From positions 1-12,958 of the forward strand of contig DHXK01000200.1 of the NCBI GenBank assembly GCA_002413665.1: a stretch of 12,958 bases of DNA, written 5' to 3'. A model generated the notes under the pieces. It searched no databases. It was not told where the DNA came from and saw only the letters and a program-made list of their open reading frames with translations. Shown here in pieces: positions 5,596-12,958 of this stretch (position 1 is its first letter; each line of letters starts with the position of its first letter). The DNA comes from Legionellales bacterium UBA5158 (GTDB lineage Bacteria; Pseudomonadota; Gammaproteobacteria; DSM-16500). Both the position numbers and the translations under genes were made by a program.

Positions 5596-6651
5596 TTAGC
5601 TTTTCGTGGGAACTAGATAGGGCACAAAAATTTCATTCAACTGTTTGGTCACTCGAATAAACGTAGTGCGCTTGGTTAATTCTTTTAATCGTTGCGCACC
5701 CACATACGTGCAGGTAGAACGCACACCGCCTAAAATATCGAGTATGGTTTGTTTTACCGGGCCACGATAAGGTACGTTCACTGAGCGGCCTTCGCTTGCA
5801 CGATACTCAGCAACGGCTCCATGATATTTCTCCATTGCTTCAGCCGAGCTCATGCCATAAAAACGTTTAAATTGGGTGCCCTTTTCTTCAATGACTTCAC
5901 CTGAGCATTCATCATGTCCAGCGAGCATTCCTCCTAACATGACAAAATCTGCGCCCGCTGCAAATGCTTTTGCAACATCACCAGGAGTCACGCATCCACC
6001 ATCTGCACACACTAATCCGCCTAATCCATGCGCTGCATCTGCACATTCTATGATGGCTGATAATTGAGGATACCCTACACCTGTTTTTTCACGGGTAGTA
6101 CAAACGGAACCAGGCCCTATACCAATTTTTACAATGTCAGCACCGGACAAAATGAGCTCTTCTACCATTTCGCCTGTCACTACATTTCCTGCCATGATGA
6201 CTTTATCAGGATAAGTATTACGTAAGCGCGACAAAAATTCTACATACCGTTCTGTGTAACCATTCGCGGCATCTAAACAAATAAAAGTAAAATCCACTAC
6301 CTTGGAAAGCGCATCGAGTTTTTCAAATTCTCTATCGTGCACACCAATTGAGACACAACATGAAGGAACTACATCTGGGTGAGTTTTTGCAAATGCCTGC
6401 CATTCTGCAATAGGAATAAATTTATCTAAAGCAGTTAATAACTGATGTTCTGCTAATGCAGATGCCATTGCCAAGGTACCAGTGTGATCCATGTTGGCTG
6501 CAACGATGGGCACGCCTTTCCACGTTTTACCTGCATGCTTAAAATGAAATTCTCTTTCTAATTTCACTTCCGATCGAGATTTTAAAATACTGCGCTTAGG
6601 TCGAATCAAAACGTCTTTAAAATCTAACTTAATGTCATTTTCAATACGCAT
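5596..6651 (-). CDS. guaC: GMP reductase GuaC
   Basis: The 351-residue protein has normal length for type 1 GMP reductase (NADPH-dependent GMP to IMP plus ammonia), a cytosolic purine-salvage enzyme. It shows the IMPDH/GMPR TIM-barrel motifs. These are DFKDVLIRPKR at the N-terminus, VAANMDHTG (50-58), the catalytic loop GIGPGSVCTTR with C184, the phosphate-binding region CADGGC/GGMLAGHDE (215-248), and the FYGMSS flap (264-269) followed by EGRSV. There are no inserted CBS domains, which excludes IMP dehydrogenase (GuaB). GGAG 6 bases upstream supports the start. It follows rsmB on the same strand, but a good terminator lies between them. No convincing promoter was found in the 23 bases between that terminator and the ATG. 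Confidence 0.96.
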   Translation of the reverse strand: MRIENDIKLDFKDVLIRPKRSILKSRSEVKLEREFHFKHAGKTWKGVPIVAANMDHTGTLAMASALAEHQLLTALDKFIPIAEWQAFAKTHPDVVPSCCVSIGVHDREFEKLDALSKVVDFTFICLDAANGYTERYVEFLSRLRNTYPDKVIMAGNVVTGEMVEELILSGADIVKIGIGPGSVCTTREKTGVGYPQLSAIIECADAAHGLGGLVCADGGCVTPGDVAKAFAAGADFVMLGGMLAGHDECSGEVIEEKGTQFKRFYGMSSAEAMEKYHGAVAEYRASEGRSVNVPYRGPVKQTILDILGGVRSTCTYVGAQRLKELTKRTTFIRVTKQLNEIFVPYLVPTKS

Positions 6652-6674
6652 GTGTTACTCCATGTTCATATTCT

Positions 6675-6704
6675 AAAAAAGCTTCGACCACAATGGTCTT
6701 GAGC
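6675..6704 (-). terminator. intrinsic terminator after rsmB
   Basis: On the minus strand, GCT..GACCA pairs with TGGTC..AGC around a TTG loop and is followed directly by six T residues (6680-6675). It starts one base after the rsmB stop codon. It probably ends the def-fmt-rsmB transcript, and possibly the whole hem to rsmB run, ahead of guaC. Confidence 0.75.
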
Positions 6705-6705
6705 A

Positions 6706-8010
6706 CTAGTCTTGTGAGGATTTTTTTCGCAAACGGGCATAATAAAAACCGTCCATGCCATGCATCCCAGGTAAAATCTGCCTACCTATTTCGCATGCCT
6801 CACCCCAATTTGCTTCAATTTTTTCTTCGGCCGCATCAGTATGATCTTTCATAAATTGCGATAAAATCCCCGTATTTTCGCGCGGAAATACTGAGCATGT
6901 TGCATATAATAACAAACCATCTGGTTTTAATAATGGCCACATAGCTGTTAGCAATCGTAACTGTTCTTGGCAGAGTCGCTCCATATCATCTGGCCTACGT
7001 AATAACTTAATATCAGGGTGACGACGTATCACACCACTCGCAGAACAGGGCGCATCTAATAATATACGATCAAATAATTTGCCATCCCACCACTTTTCAA
7101 CTTTCGCTACATCGCTAGCAATGCAATCTGCTGATAGATGCAAACGCTGTAAATTTTCTGTGACAGATTTTAAACGTTTAGCGTCTAAGTCTACCGCAAC
7201 TAGTTCTAGCTCACTTTGAGTTTCTAAAATATGCGCGGTCTTTCCACCTGGTGCAGCACACGTATCAAGAACACGCAGACCAGGTGCCAACTCTAATAAT
7301 TCTGCTGCTAATTGTCCCGCACCATCTTGCACAGAAACATCTCCCGCTTTGAAACCAGGCAATTCCATCACATCCATGGGTTCGACTAACATGATCCCAT
7401 TTAGTGTTTCAGGAACAGCATGTGCTTGAATATTTTCTGCAGCTAATTTTGTGAGATAATTTTCTCGGCTATTTCGTAATTGATTCACTCGTAGCACTAA
7501 TGGAGGATGTTCATTATTCGCAATTAAAATATTTTCCCACTGAGTAGGCCAGGCTTTTTTTAACATGTTTATCAACCATTCAGGGTGAGCCGTTGATGCT
7601 TCTAAATCATTGCTGAGCTCATGATTTAATTCATCGGCACTTCTTTGATACTCACGTAAAACAGCATTGACTAAGCCTTTAGCCCACTCTTTTTTTAATT
7701 CTAATGTGCCATTAACTGTTTCTGCAACTGATGCATAGGCGGGTATGCGCATATCAATCAATTGATATAATCCCACTAATAATAAAGCACAGACGTCCTG
7801 ATCTTTTTCTTTAAAAGGCTTTTCTAATAATAAAAACAAAAGCGCGTCTAAATAAAAATAACGCCGGCAAACACCGTAGCAAATAGCTTGCACTAATGCT
7901 TGATCCCGTGCTTCAGGTATCTGTAATAATGCTTGTGGCAAGCAATCTGACAAAGACTGACCACTCATAACGTTCGCGATAACACGCGCGGCAACTACTC
8001 GTAAATTCAT
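6706..8010 (-). CDS. rsmB: 16S rRNA m5C967 methyltransferase RsmB (Sun/Fmu)
   Basis: The 434-residue protein matches full-length RsmB, which methylates C967 of 16S rRNA using S-adenosylmethionine. Residues 1 to about 140 form the NusB-like RNA-binding domain (CYGVCRRYFYLDALL, VNAVLREYQR). The Rossmann methyltransferase domain carries the SAM site VLDTCAAPGGKT (247-258), D274 in VAVDLD, and LLDAPCSASG (317-326) with C322. ATCSVFPREN follows with catalytic C372, and HGMDGFYYARL lies near the end. Both cysteines of the m5C mechanism are present. Its ATG overlaps the fmt stop (ATGA), and upstream ribosome-site sequence is poor, so translational coupling to fmt is likely. Confidence 0.96.
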   Translation of the reverse strand: MNLRVVAARVIANVMSGQSLSDCLPQALLQIPEARDQALVQAICYGVCRRYFYLDALLFLLLEKPFKEKDQDVCALLLVGLYQLIDMRIPAYASVAETVNGTLELKKEWAKGLVNAVLREYQRSADELNHELSNDLEASTAHPEWLINMLKKAWPTQWENILIANNEHPPLVLRVNQLRNSRENYLTKLAAENIQAHAVPETLNGIMLVEPMDVMELPGFKAGDVSVQDGAGQLAAELLELAPGLRVLDTCAAPGGKTAHILETQSELELVAVDLDAKRLKSVTENLQRLHLSADCIASDVAKVEKWWDGKLFDRILLDAPCSASGVIRRHPDIKLLRRPDDMERLCQEQLRLLTAMWPLLKPDGLLLYATCSVFPRENTGILSQFMKDHTDAAEEKIEANWGEACEIGRQILPGMHGMDGFYYARLRKKSSQD

Positions 8011-8972
8011 TCTGATTGACCCAAAATTTTACCTATCTTAATTATATTATGTTGTGCATTTAATAAATCAGCAGCATTAATCACACGGCCACCGGGTAAT
8101 TGTAATTTTTGTAAACGTAAAATATCTTTTCCTGTTGCAACATCAATTCCTTCTGGACTCACTTGTAAAATAATTCCTGGCGATGATGCGTTAAAATTTT
8201 TTTCTATTACTTGAGCTTGCCATATACGTAATGTTTTATCGTCAACATGGGTATAAGCAATCGGCCATGGATTAAAGCCTCTGATCTTACGTGAAAGCTC
8301 TTGAGCTGAACATTTCCAATCTAATTGTGCTTCTTCTTTTGTTATTTTTGATGCGTAAGTAGCAAATGTATTATCTTGTAGTTGAGGATGAGCAGTGCCA
8401 TCGGCTAATTGTGTGAGTGTGGGTAATAATGCATTAGCCCCTAACGCAGCCAAACGTTCATAAAGACACTCACTCGTATCTTCCTCACCAATTGGACATT
8501 CAACTTTATTCAGCATAGGTCCTGTATCTAGACCTTCATCCATTTGCATAATCGTCACACCAGTGACTTCGTCACCCGCTAAAATCGCTCGCTGGATAGG
8601 TGCTGCTCCCCGCCAACGAGGCAACAGAGAACCATGAATGTTAATGCAGCCTAAACGCGGCGCTGTTAAAACAGGCAAAGGTAATATCAAACCATATGCA
8701 ACAACGACCATGATATCCGCTTGAAAATCAGCTAAGAGTTGCTGCTCGCGCGTATCACGTAATGTTTGAGGTTGTTGTATGATTAACTGATGCTGTAATG
8801 CTAATTCTTTGACGGGGCTTGCGTTAAGCTTGCGACCTCTTCCTGCGGGTCGATCAGGCTGGGTATAAACGGCTTTAATATGATGATGAGAGTTTAATAA
8901 AGCTTGCAATGCAACTGCGGCAAAATCCGGCGTCCCCGCAAAAATAATATTGAGCGAAGGGGATAGGCTCAC
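8007..8972 (-). CDS. fmt: methionyl-tRNA formyltransferase Fmt
   Basis: The 321-residue enzyme transfers a formyl group from 10-formyl-tetrahydrofolate to initiator Met-tRNA. It contains the N-terminal Rossmann motif IIFAGTPDFAA (9-19) and QPDRPAGRGRK (38-48). The catalytic stretch INIHGSLLPRWRGAAPIQ follows, with N111 and H113, then D149 in EGLDTG. The C-terminal OB-like domain includes IRGFNPWP and LPGGR. The family usually has about 315 residues. It starts at GTG overlapping the def stop (GTGA), with GAGG about 8 bases before. It sits in the conserved def-fmt-rsmB order. Confidence 0.97.
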   Translation of the reverse strand: MSLSPSLNIIFAGTPDFAAVALQALLNSHHHIKAVYTQPDRPAGRGRKLNASPVKELALQHQLIIQQPQTLRDTREQQLLADFQADIMVVVAYGLILPLPVLTAPRLGCINIHGSLLPRWRGAAPIQRAILAGDEVTGVTIMQMDEGLDTGPMLNKVECPIGEEDTSECLYERLAALGANALLPTLTQLADGTAHPQLQDNTFATYASKITKEEAQLDWKCSAQELSRKIRGFNPWPIAYTHVDDKTLRIWQAQVIEKNFNASSPGIILQVSPEGIDVATGKDILRLQKLQLPGGRVINAADLLNAQHNIIKIGKILGQSE

Positions 8973-9478
8973 GTCTCGACCTCAGATCTTTGTTGTTTCA
9001 GGGCTTTTTTTTGTAAGCGCCCTTGTTTTAAACGAGACAAATGATCAATAAATAAAATTCCATTTAAGTGATCTATCTCATGCTGTATACAAATAGCTAG
9101 CAGACCTTCAGCATCCAATTCATATGGCGTACCATCCTGATCAAAAGCACGCATGCGTACTTTTGCAGCTCGCTCCACTTTATCAAAATATTCGGGAACA
9201 GATAAACAGCCTTCGGATTCATGTTGAAGGCCTTCCTGATTAACAATCTCAGGATTGATCACACACAGAGGAAAATTTCTCTCCTCTGAAACATCAATGA
9301 CAATGATGCGCTGTGGAATATCCACTTGAATAGACGCTAAGCCTACCCCCTTTTCTTCATACATGGTTTCAAACATATTACTCACGATCGTGCGCAAGCC
9401 TTCATCAAATTGAGTGACCGGAAGCGCTTTATTACGCAGTCTTCTATCAGGATAGTGCAAAACAGTCAACAAGGTCAT
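8969..9478 (-). CDS. def: peptide deformylase Def
   Basis: The 169-residue metalloenzyme removes the formyl group from the N-terminal methionine of new proteins. All three family motifs are present: GVGLASIQ (44-51), EGCLSVP with metal ligand C91, and QHEIDHLNG with ligands H133 and H137 and catalytic E134. In motif I a serine (S49) takes the place of the usual second alanine of GVGLAAxQ, a conservative change. The ribosome site upstream of ATG is weak (GGAATGG region). Def and Fmt act at opposite ends of the formyl-methionine cycle, and their genes overlap by 4 bases. A candidate extended -10 promoter is at 9512-9520. Confidence 0.97.
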   Translation of the reverse strand: MTLLTVLHYPDRRLRNKALPVTQFDEGLRTIVSNMFETMYEEKGVGLASIQVDIPQRIIVIDVSEERNFPLCVINPEIVNQEGLQHESEGCLSVPEYFDKVERAAKVRMRAFDQDGTPYELDAEGLLAICIQHEIDHLNGILFIDHLSRLKQGRLQKKALKQQRSEVET

Positions 9479-9511
9479 GTGTTAAACCATTCCATTTTTA
9501 ATGAGGGCAGT

Positions 9512-9520
9512 AGTATAACA
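9512..9520 (-). promoter_or_regulatory. possible extended -10 promoter for def-fmt-rsmB
   Basis: On the minus strand TGTTATACT gives an extended -10 (TG, one base, TATACT) in the 60-base gap between hemY and def. No good -35 was seen, which extended -10 promoters do not require. Transcription would begin near 9505. There is no terminator after hemY, so readthrough from the hem operon is also likely. Confidence 0.4.
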
Positions 9521-9538
9521 CGATTGACCATTTTTTTG

Positions 9539-10738
9539 CTATAGGGTTGCTTTAGATGCTTTTACGAACAGCAGCAAACCATCATGATAGCTTTGAGCTG
9601 CAGCTTCAGGGTCATTCATCCGTTCTAATAAATCTCCTAAGGCTGCATAAGTTTCTGGATAAACTCCCAATTTTAGGCTGGTTTCATAATATGTTTTTGC
9701 CTTACCCCAAAGTTGCGAACGCTTGGCTAAATGGCCTAGCGTTAAAAACAATACAGGTTGCTGGGGATATAGTCCCACCCACTTTTCTGCTGCCGCTAAC
9801 TGCTTGGAGGACTTTTCCGTAACGAGCAAACCATATAGCCTAACTAGCTCAGGATCCCAAGCATTTTTAATCGTCTTTTGTAATAATTTATCTAGCTCAT
9901 CAACCGCATCTGAATAACTTAATAATTGCCGACTATAGCAGGCAACTAATGCCGGATCACTTTTTAATTTTTTTGGAATTTTATCCCACACACTGCGCGT
10001 ATCGCTTTCGTTCTTATTATCCATTGCATGGAGCAATTCAAGATAAATCTTTTTTTCAAAATTTAATGATTCATCAGCAGTAATTAATTTTGCTTTACGC
10101 AAATCAGGAAGCAGACTTAATAATTCTTGCCAATCTCCTAAACGAACATACACTCGCTCTAAAAGTTTCAACACCACGGGATGCTTGGGTGCAATTGTGC
10201 GCAAGTGTCTTAACGTTGCCAATGCTTGCTCTAACTGACCTTGATTAAATTGTAATTGTGCTTGCGTAAGCCCTATAGCAATATCTGCATGAGGATCAAA
10301 ATCATGTGCCTGACGTAAATAAGTATCACGTCTTTCATAAGCACCCTGTTCATGTGCAGCTTTGGCAGCAGCAAGCAAATTGATAAGAGGTGAATCTGTT
10401 TTTTGTATGCCGGCTAATAAATAATTTTCAGCATTTTTCCACTGCCCTTCTATCAACTCCAGCAACCCTCTATTAGTCTTACTAAAAGATTTATAACGAC
10501 GTCGTAAGCTGAGCCAATTTTTCCAACGATACAAAGAGAAATCCACGCTGTTAAATACACGTAAAATTAAATAGCCCACATAGAATAAAATAAGTAACGA
10601 CAAAACCGCAAACCATAGCGGCATTTCCATCGACCATTGATGATAAGAAAATAAAGCAAAGCCAGGGTCTTCAGCAATATGCAAACCCAACCAAACAGAG
10701 GTAACAAAAATAATTAAAATAAAAATAAATCTGACCAT
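9539..10738 (-). CDS. hemY: HemY, inner-membrane TPR protein of the haem operon
   Basis: The 399-residue protein is the same size as gammaproteobacterial HemY. Two membrane segments (about 2-20 and 40-60) frame a short periplasmic stretch containing AEDPGFALFSYHQWSME. A basic juxtamembrane region (RWKNWLSLRRRYK) follows, then a cytoplasmic alpha-helical TPR domain (for example 88-190 and 325-392, with ETYAALGDLLERMNDPEAAAQSY). Despite the name it is not the Bacillus protoporphyrinogen oxidase. In gammaproteobacteria it is a scaffold-like partner whose exact part in haem synthesis is unsettled. TGGAG 8 bases before ATG fixes the start, only 15 bases past the hemX stop. Confidence 0.92.
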   Translation of the reverse strand: MVRFIFILIIFVTSVWLGLHIAEDPGFALFSYHQWSMEMPLWFAVLSLLILFYVGYLILRVFNSVDFSLYRWKNWLSLRRRYKSFSKTNRGLLELIEGQWKNAENYLLAGIQKTDSPLINLLAAAKAAHEQGAYERRDTYLRQAHDFDPHADIAIGLTQAQLQFNQGQLEQALATLRHLRTIAPKHPVVLKLLERVYVRLGDWQELLSLLPDLRKAKLITADESLNFEKKIYLELLHAMDNKNESDTRSVWDKIPKKLKSDPALVACYSRQLLSYSDAVDELDKLLQKTIKNAWDPELVRLYGLLVTEKSSKQLAAAEKWVGLYPQQPVLFLTLGHLAKRSQLWGKAKTYYETSLKLGVYPETYAALGDLLERMNDPEAAAQSYHDGLLLFVKASKATL

Positions 10739-10753
10739 CGTTACATCTCCAAC

Positions 10754-11824
10754 TTATTGTTTATCTTGTGTTGCAGCGGGTTCAGAGGGAGTTTCTTGGC
10801 TAGCAAGATAATTTTTAAAAGCATCTAATGAAGCCGTCAAATTAGGTAAATCTGGACGGATATTGAGTAATTTTAATTGATTAATATTATTTAACATAGT
10901 CAGGGCAACTGTGTCATCAACTACAAAATATTGTTTAATCCAAATTTCGATTTGTTGCAAGCTAGCTTGAAAAATTTGTGGTTGCTTATGAACAACTCCC
11001 CACATAGCCAATTCAAATTGAGCATGCATATTTAAATAAAGATTAGCTTGCTGATCTGGAGCAATGAAAGGTAATTCATGAGCATTGTGATATCGAATAA
11101 CAACTATCTTGCTTAACATATCTCCGGTTTCTTGCAGTGCTTCTCTCCACCATGATTTTGATTTTGCGTCTGTCACGCCACTTTTATCATTATTCATTAC
11201 ATGTTTATTAGGTATTGAAAGTTTATCCACTTGATCATTCATCGCGGATAATTGCAAATAAGTTCCAGACAAATCCACTTGTGGAATATTTTGCAAAGCA
11301 AGAATGTCTTCAGCTAATGCTTTTCGTATAGGCAACAGTTGTGCATCTGACAAATCTCGCAAAGTTTGATCTGCACTTTGTAATAACTTAATGACAAGAA
11401 CGACATTATCACCCACTTGTAAATTATCATTAGCTAATTTTGTTAGATACTGCGCTTCAGCAACCACCCACCCTTCTCTTTTGTCATGTTGTGCATTGCG
11501 AATTTCATTTATCATTTGTTGTTGGCTAGATAATTGATTTTGCGAATTTTGTTGTAACTCAGCAATTGTTTTTTGCAATCCGGAAAATTGATTTTGCGCA
11601 CTGGTTAAATGATCTTTATATTCTTGTATGACACGATGCAATTGGTAAGTATTTTTTTCTAAACGCACATATCCAAAATAAAAAATAATGGAAAGTAAAA
11701 CTAACACTAAAACAGACACACAAACTGCACCTAATGCTAACGAGCGCAACGATGCGTGAGTATCCACCACCACGCTTTCTGGAGTTGATTCTATCATTGT
11801 TTTTTCTTCTGCTGATTTTTGCAT
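10754..11824 (-). CDS. hemX: HemX-like membrane protein of the haem operon
   Basis: The 356-residue protein has an N-terminal cytoplasmic segment and one membrane helix (about 26-52, LALGAVCVSVLVLVLLSI). A predicted coiled coil (about 55-110; LEKNTYQLHRVIQEY, LQKTIAELQQNSQ) leads into a helical domain in the periplasm. This is the gammaproteobacterial HemX layout. It lacks the SAM-binding motifs of a methyltransferase, so the frequent label 'uroporphyrinogen III methyltransferase' is not supported. Its role beside HemD and HemY is not settled in the literature known to me. The frame is open upstream to a TTG at 11875, but the ATG at 11824 has GAAGGA 6 bases before it and is preferred. It lies between hemD and hemY, as in the enterobacterial operon. 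Confidence 0.87.
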   Translation of the reverse strand: MQKSAEEKTMIESTPESVVVDTHASLRSLALGAVCVSVLVLVLLSIIFYFGYVRLEKNTYQLHRVIQEYKDHLTSAQNQFSGLQKTIAELQQNSQNQLSSQQQMINEIRNAQHDKREGWVVAEAQYLTKLANDNLQVGDNVVLVIKLLQSADQTLRDLSDAQLLPIRKALAEDILALQNIPQVDLSGTYLQLSAMNDQVDKLSIPNKHVMNNDKSGVTDAKSKSWWREALQETGDMLSKIVVIRYHNAHELPFIAPDQQANLYLNMHAQFELAMWGVVHKQPQIFQASLQQIEIWIKQYFVVDDTVALTMLNNINQLKLLNIRPDLPNLTASLDAFKNYLASQETPSEPAATQDKQ

Positions 11825-11878
11825 ACTTATTCCTTCTGGCACTATGGTTAGACGCAACGTATCGCAAGATACCAATGG

Positions 11879-12664
11879 TTAACGTTTTTTGAGGTTGGAA
11901 TTTTTTAATATCTCTATAATAGCACTATGGCTGGGATTTTTTGCCAATAATATTGTTTTCCAGCCAAATTCTTGAGCCAAAACAAGCATTCTTTCGCTGA
12001 TAACTACCAGAACAATCTCCTGTAAATGTTGGGCTGCAGCGTGCAATAAATGCTTTAAATTGCGCAGTCCTTCGCCTGAAGTACAAACTATTGCATCTAT
12101 ATTTTTTGATTCTATTAATTCTAGATATAGCCCTACATTATGCCGTGGAACACATCGTTGATAAGCAATTATGTTTGTCACAGTTGCTTTGCGCGCCGAT
12201 AATTCCTCAGCGAGAAACTCGCGCCCATCCGCTCCAGACATGATCGCTATTTTTGCTTCAGAAATCATTTTAAAAGCCGGCATGTCTAACAAGCCTTGAC
12301 TGCTCCATTCATGCTGCGGATAAATCTGGACAGGGAGCTTAGCCTCTTGCAATGCTTTTGCTGTGCCTGGCCCCACTGCTGCTATTTTAACGCGAGAGGG
12401 AAAAACGGGCCATTGTTTATGTATACTTTGGCTGCTTGCATAAACTGACTGTGGGCTGATAAAGACAAGACTATCATAACAATCTAATTGTGAAATTTGC
12501 TGCTGAAAAAGCTCAACATTCTCAGAGGGAGCAAATTCGATAGTTGGAAAATAAATACTTTTACCACCCGCACTATCCAGGGCAAAACAAAGTTCTTTGC
12601 CAGCAGGAAGCGGCCTGGTTACCAGTATACGCAAGCCATTTAACGCAGTTATATTCGAGTTCAT
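11879..12664 (-). CDS. hemD: uroporphyrinogen-III synthase HemD
   Basis: The 261-residue cytosolic enzyme cyclises hydroxymethylbilane with D-ring inversion to give uroporphyrinogen III. Sequence identity is low across this family, but the usual landmarks are visible: LVTRP (14-18), FISPQSVYA (68-76), AAVGPGTAKAL (95-105), SGADGREFL (143-151), YQR (168-170), CTSGEGL (194-200), and a C-terminal PSHSAI (244-249). Two intertwined Rossmann-like domains are expected. The ribosome site before ATG is weak (AAAGAAA). It lies 86 bases after hemC and 54 bases before hemX, consistent with one hemCDXY transcript. The sequence ends in a basic NLKKR tail. Confidence 0.93.
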   Translation of the reverse strand: MNSNITALNGLRILVTRPLPAGKELCFALDSAGGKSIYFPTIEFAPSENVELFQQQISQLDCYDSLVFISPQSVYASSQSIHKQWPVFPSRVKIAAVGPGTAKALQEAKLPVQIYPQHEWSSQGLLDMPAFKMISEAKIAIMSGADGREFLAEELSARKATVTNIIAYQRCVPRHNVGLYLELIESKNIDAIVCTSGEGLRNLKHLLHAAAQHLQEIVLVVISERMLVLAQEFGWKTILLAKNPSHSAIIEILKNSNLKKR

Positions 12665-12750
12665 ACATTATTTCTTTATAAAAATTTAAGATAACTATTC
12701 AGTAACGTGTGAAGTCATTCGTCGTTGCAAGCGACCGGCATGTTACATAG

Positions 12751-12958
12751 TTACAATTTAAGAAGCGCTGCCGCACCTTGGGAAAGCAAGTCTTCAGCAA
12801 CCCTGATGCCTAACATTTTTACATTTTCCACACTATCTTGATGACAAGCTTGCAAAACGACAGTTCCGTCTATGCTGGTTACCAATCCATTTAAAACAAC
12901 TGTCTCAAGTTTCATTTCAGCGTATGCCGCAACTGGGACCTGGCAACCTACTTCTAAG
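12751..12958 (-). CDS. hemC: hydroxymethylbilane synthase HemC, C-terminal part only
   Basis: Only the last 68 codons lie in the window; the rest continues past the right edge, so it is cut by the window rather than broken. The visible sequence starts LEVGCQVPVAAYAE and ends GAAALLKL before TAA. The cysteine of VGCQVP is the residue that carries the dipyrromethane cofactor. Most family members have GGCQVP, so the Val for Gly is a small deviation. The following LVTSIDGTVV and GIRVAEDLLSQGA match the C-terminal domain. The enzyme polymerises four porphobilinogen units into hydroxymethylbilane for HemD. Confidence 0.93.
   Translation of the reverse strand, partial: LEVGCQVPVAAYAEMKLETVVLNGLVTSIDGTVVLQACHQDSVENVKMLGIRVAEDLLSQGAAALLKL

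Noticed and set aside
5876..6067. A plus-strand frame inside guaC
   Set aside because: It is antisense to a clear GMP reductase, and its Pro/Ala/Ser-rich product is a reading-frame shadow.
9556..9917. Two overlapping plus-strand frames within hemY
   Set aside because: Both lie opposite the conserved TPR-coding part of hemY and lack ribosome sites or family resemblance.
11616..11867. A minus-strand frame overlapping the start of hemX
   Set aside because: It is the alternative frame of the hemX N-terminus; the hydrophobic and Arg-rich sequence arises from the shifted reading.
11825..11875. TTG start giving a 17-residue longer HemX
   Set aside because: It is a rare start with no ribosome site, whereas the ATG at 11824 has GAAGGA 6 bases upstream.
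12721..12735. A small hairpin (GTCGTTGCAAGCGAC) between hemC and hemD, considered as a terminator
   Set aside because: It is only six pairs including a wobble, with no T-run in the direction of transcription. hemC and hemD are expected to be co-transcribed.

Overview
The window reads as AT-rich chromosomal DNA of a gammaproteobacterium. The hemC-hemD-hemX-hemY order, the def-fmt-rsmB block and a type 1 GMP reductase are all gammaproteobacterial. The low GC, the small Legionella/Coxiella-type outer-membrane barrels and the PilS-like pilin point towards Legionellales, but that placement is inference from protein style, not from a search.

Layout. Bases 1-96 hold an inverted pair of REP-type palindromes. 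A single plus-strand gene (166-2067) encodes a ClpA/ClpB-shaped double AAA+ protein whose catalytic residues are mostly replaced. A bidirectional terminator separates it from a convergent, isolated type IV pilin-like gene (2119-2562, minus). A plus-strand alpha/beta-hydrolase (2751-3431) follows. Then comes a minus-strand run of three small secreted beta-barrel proteins (5346 down to 3497), two of them clear paralogs, with hairpins in the leader, between the genes and at the 3' end. GMP reductase guaC (5596-6651) lies upstream of these, separated by another palindromic repeat.

From 6706 to the right edge everything is on the minus strand and tightly packed housekeeping DNA. In transcription order it runs hemC (3' end only), hemD, hemX, hemY, then def, fmt, rsmB. 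HemC and HemD make uroporphyrinogen III for haem; HemX and HemY are inner-membrane companions of this operon. Def and Fmt handle the N-terminal formyl group of translation, and RsmB methylates 16S rRNA. def/fmt and fmt/rsmB overlap by 4 bases, and a good intrinsic terminator follows rsmB directly.

The most unusual item is the catalytically eroded Clp-like protein. Next is the RNA structure between the two barrel paralogs, where two hairpins compete for one arm. No CRISPR array, transposase, tRNA, rRNA or phage gene was seen.
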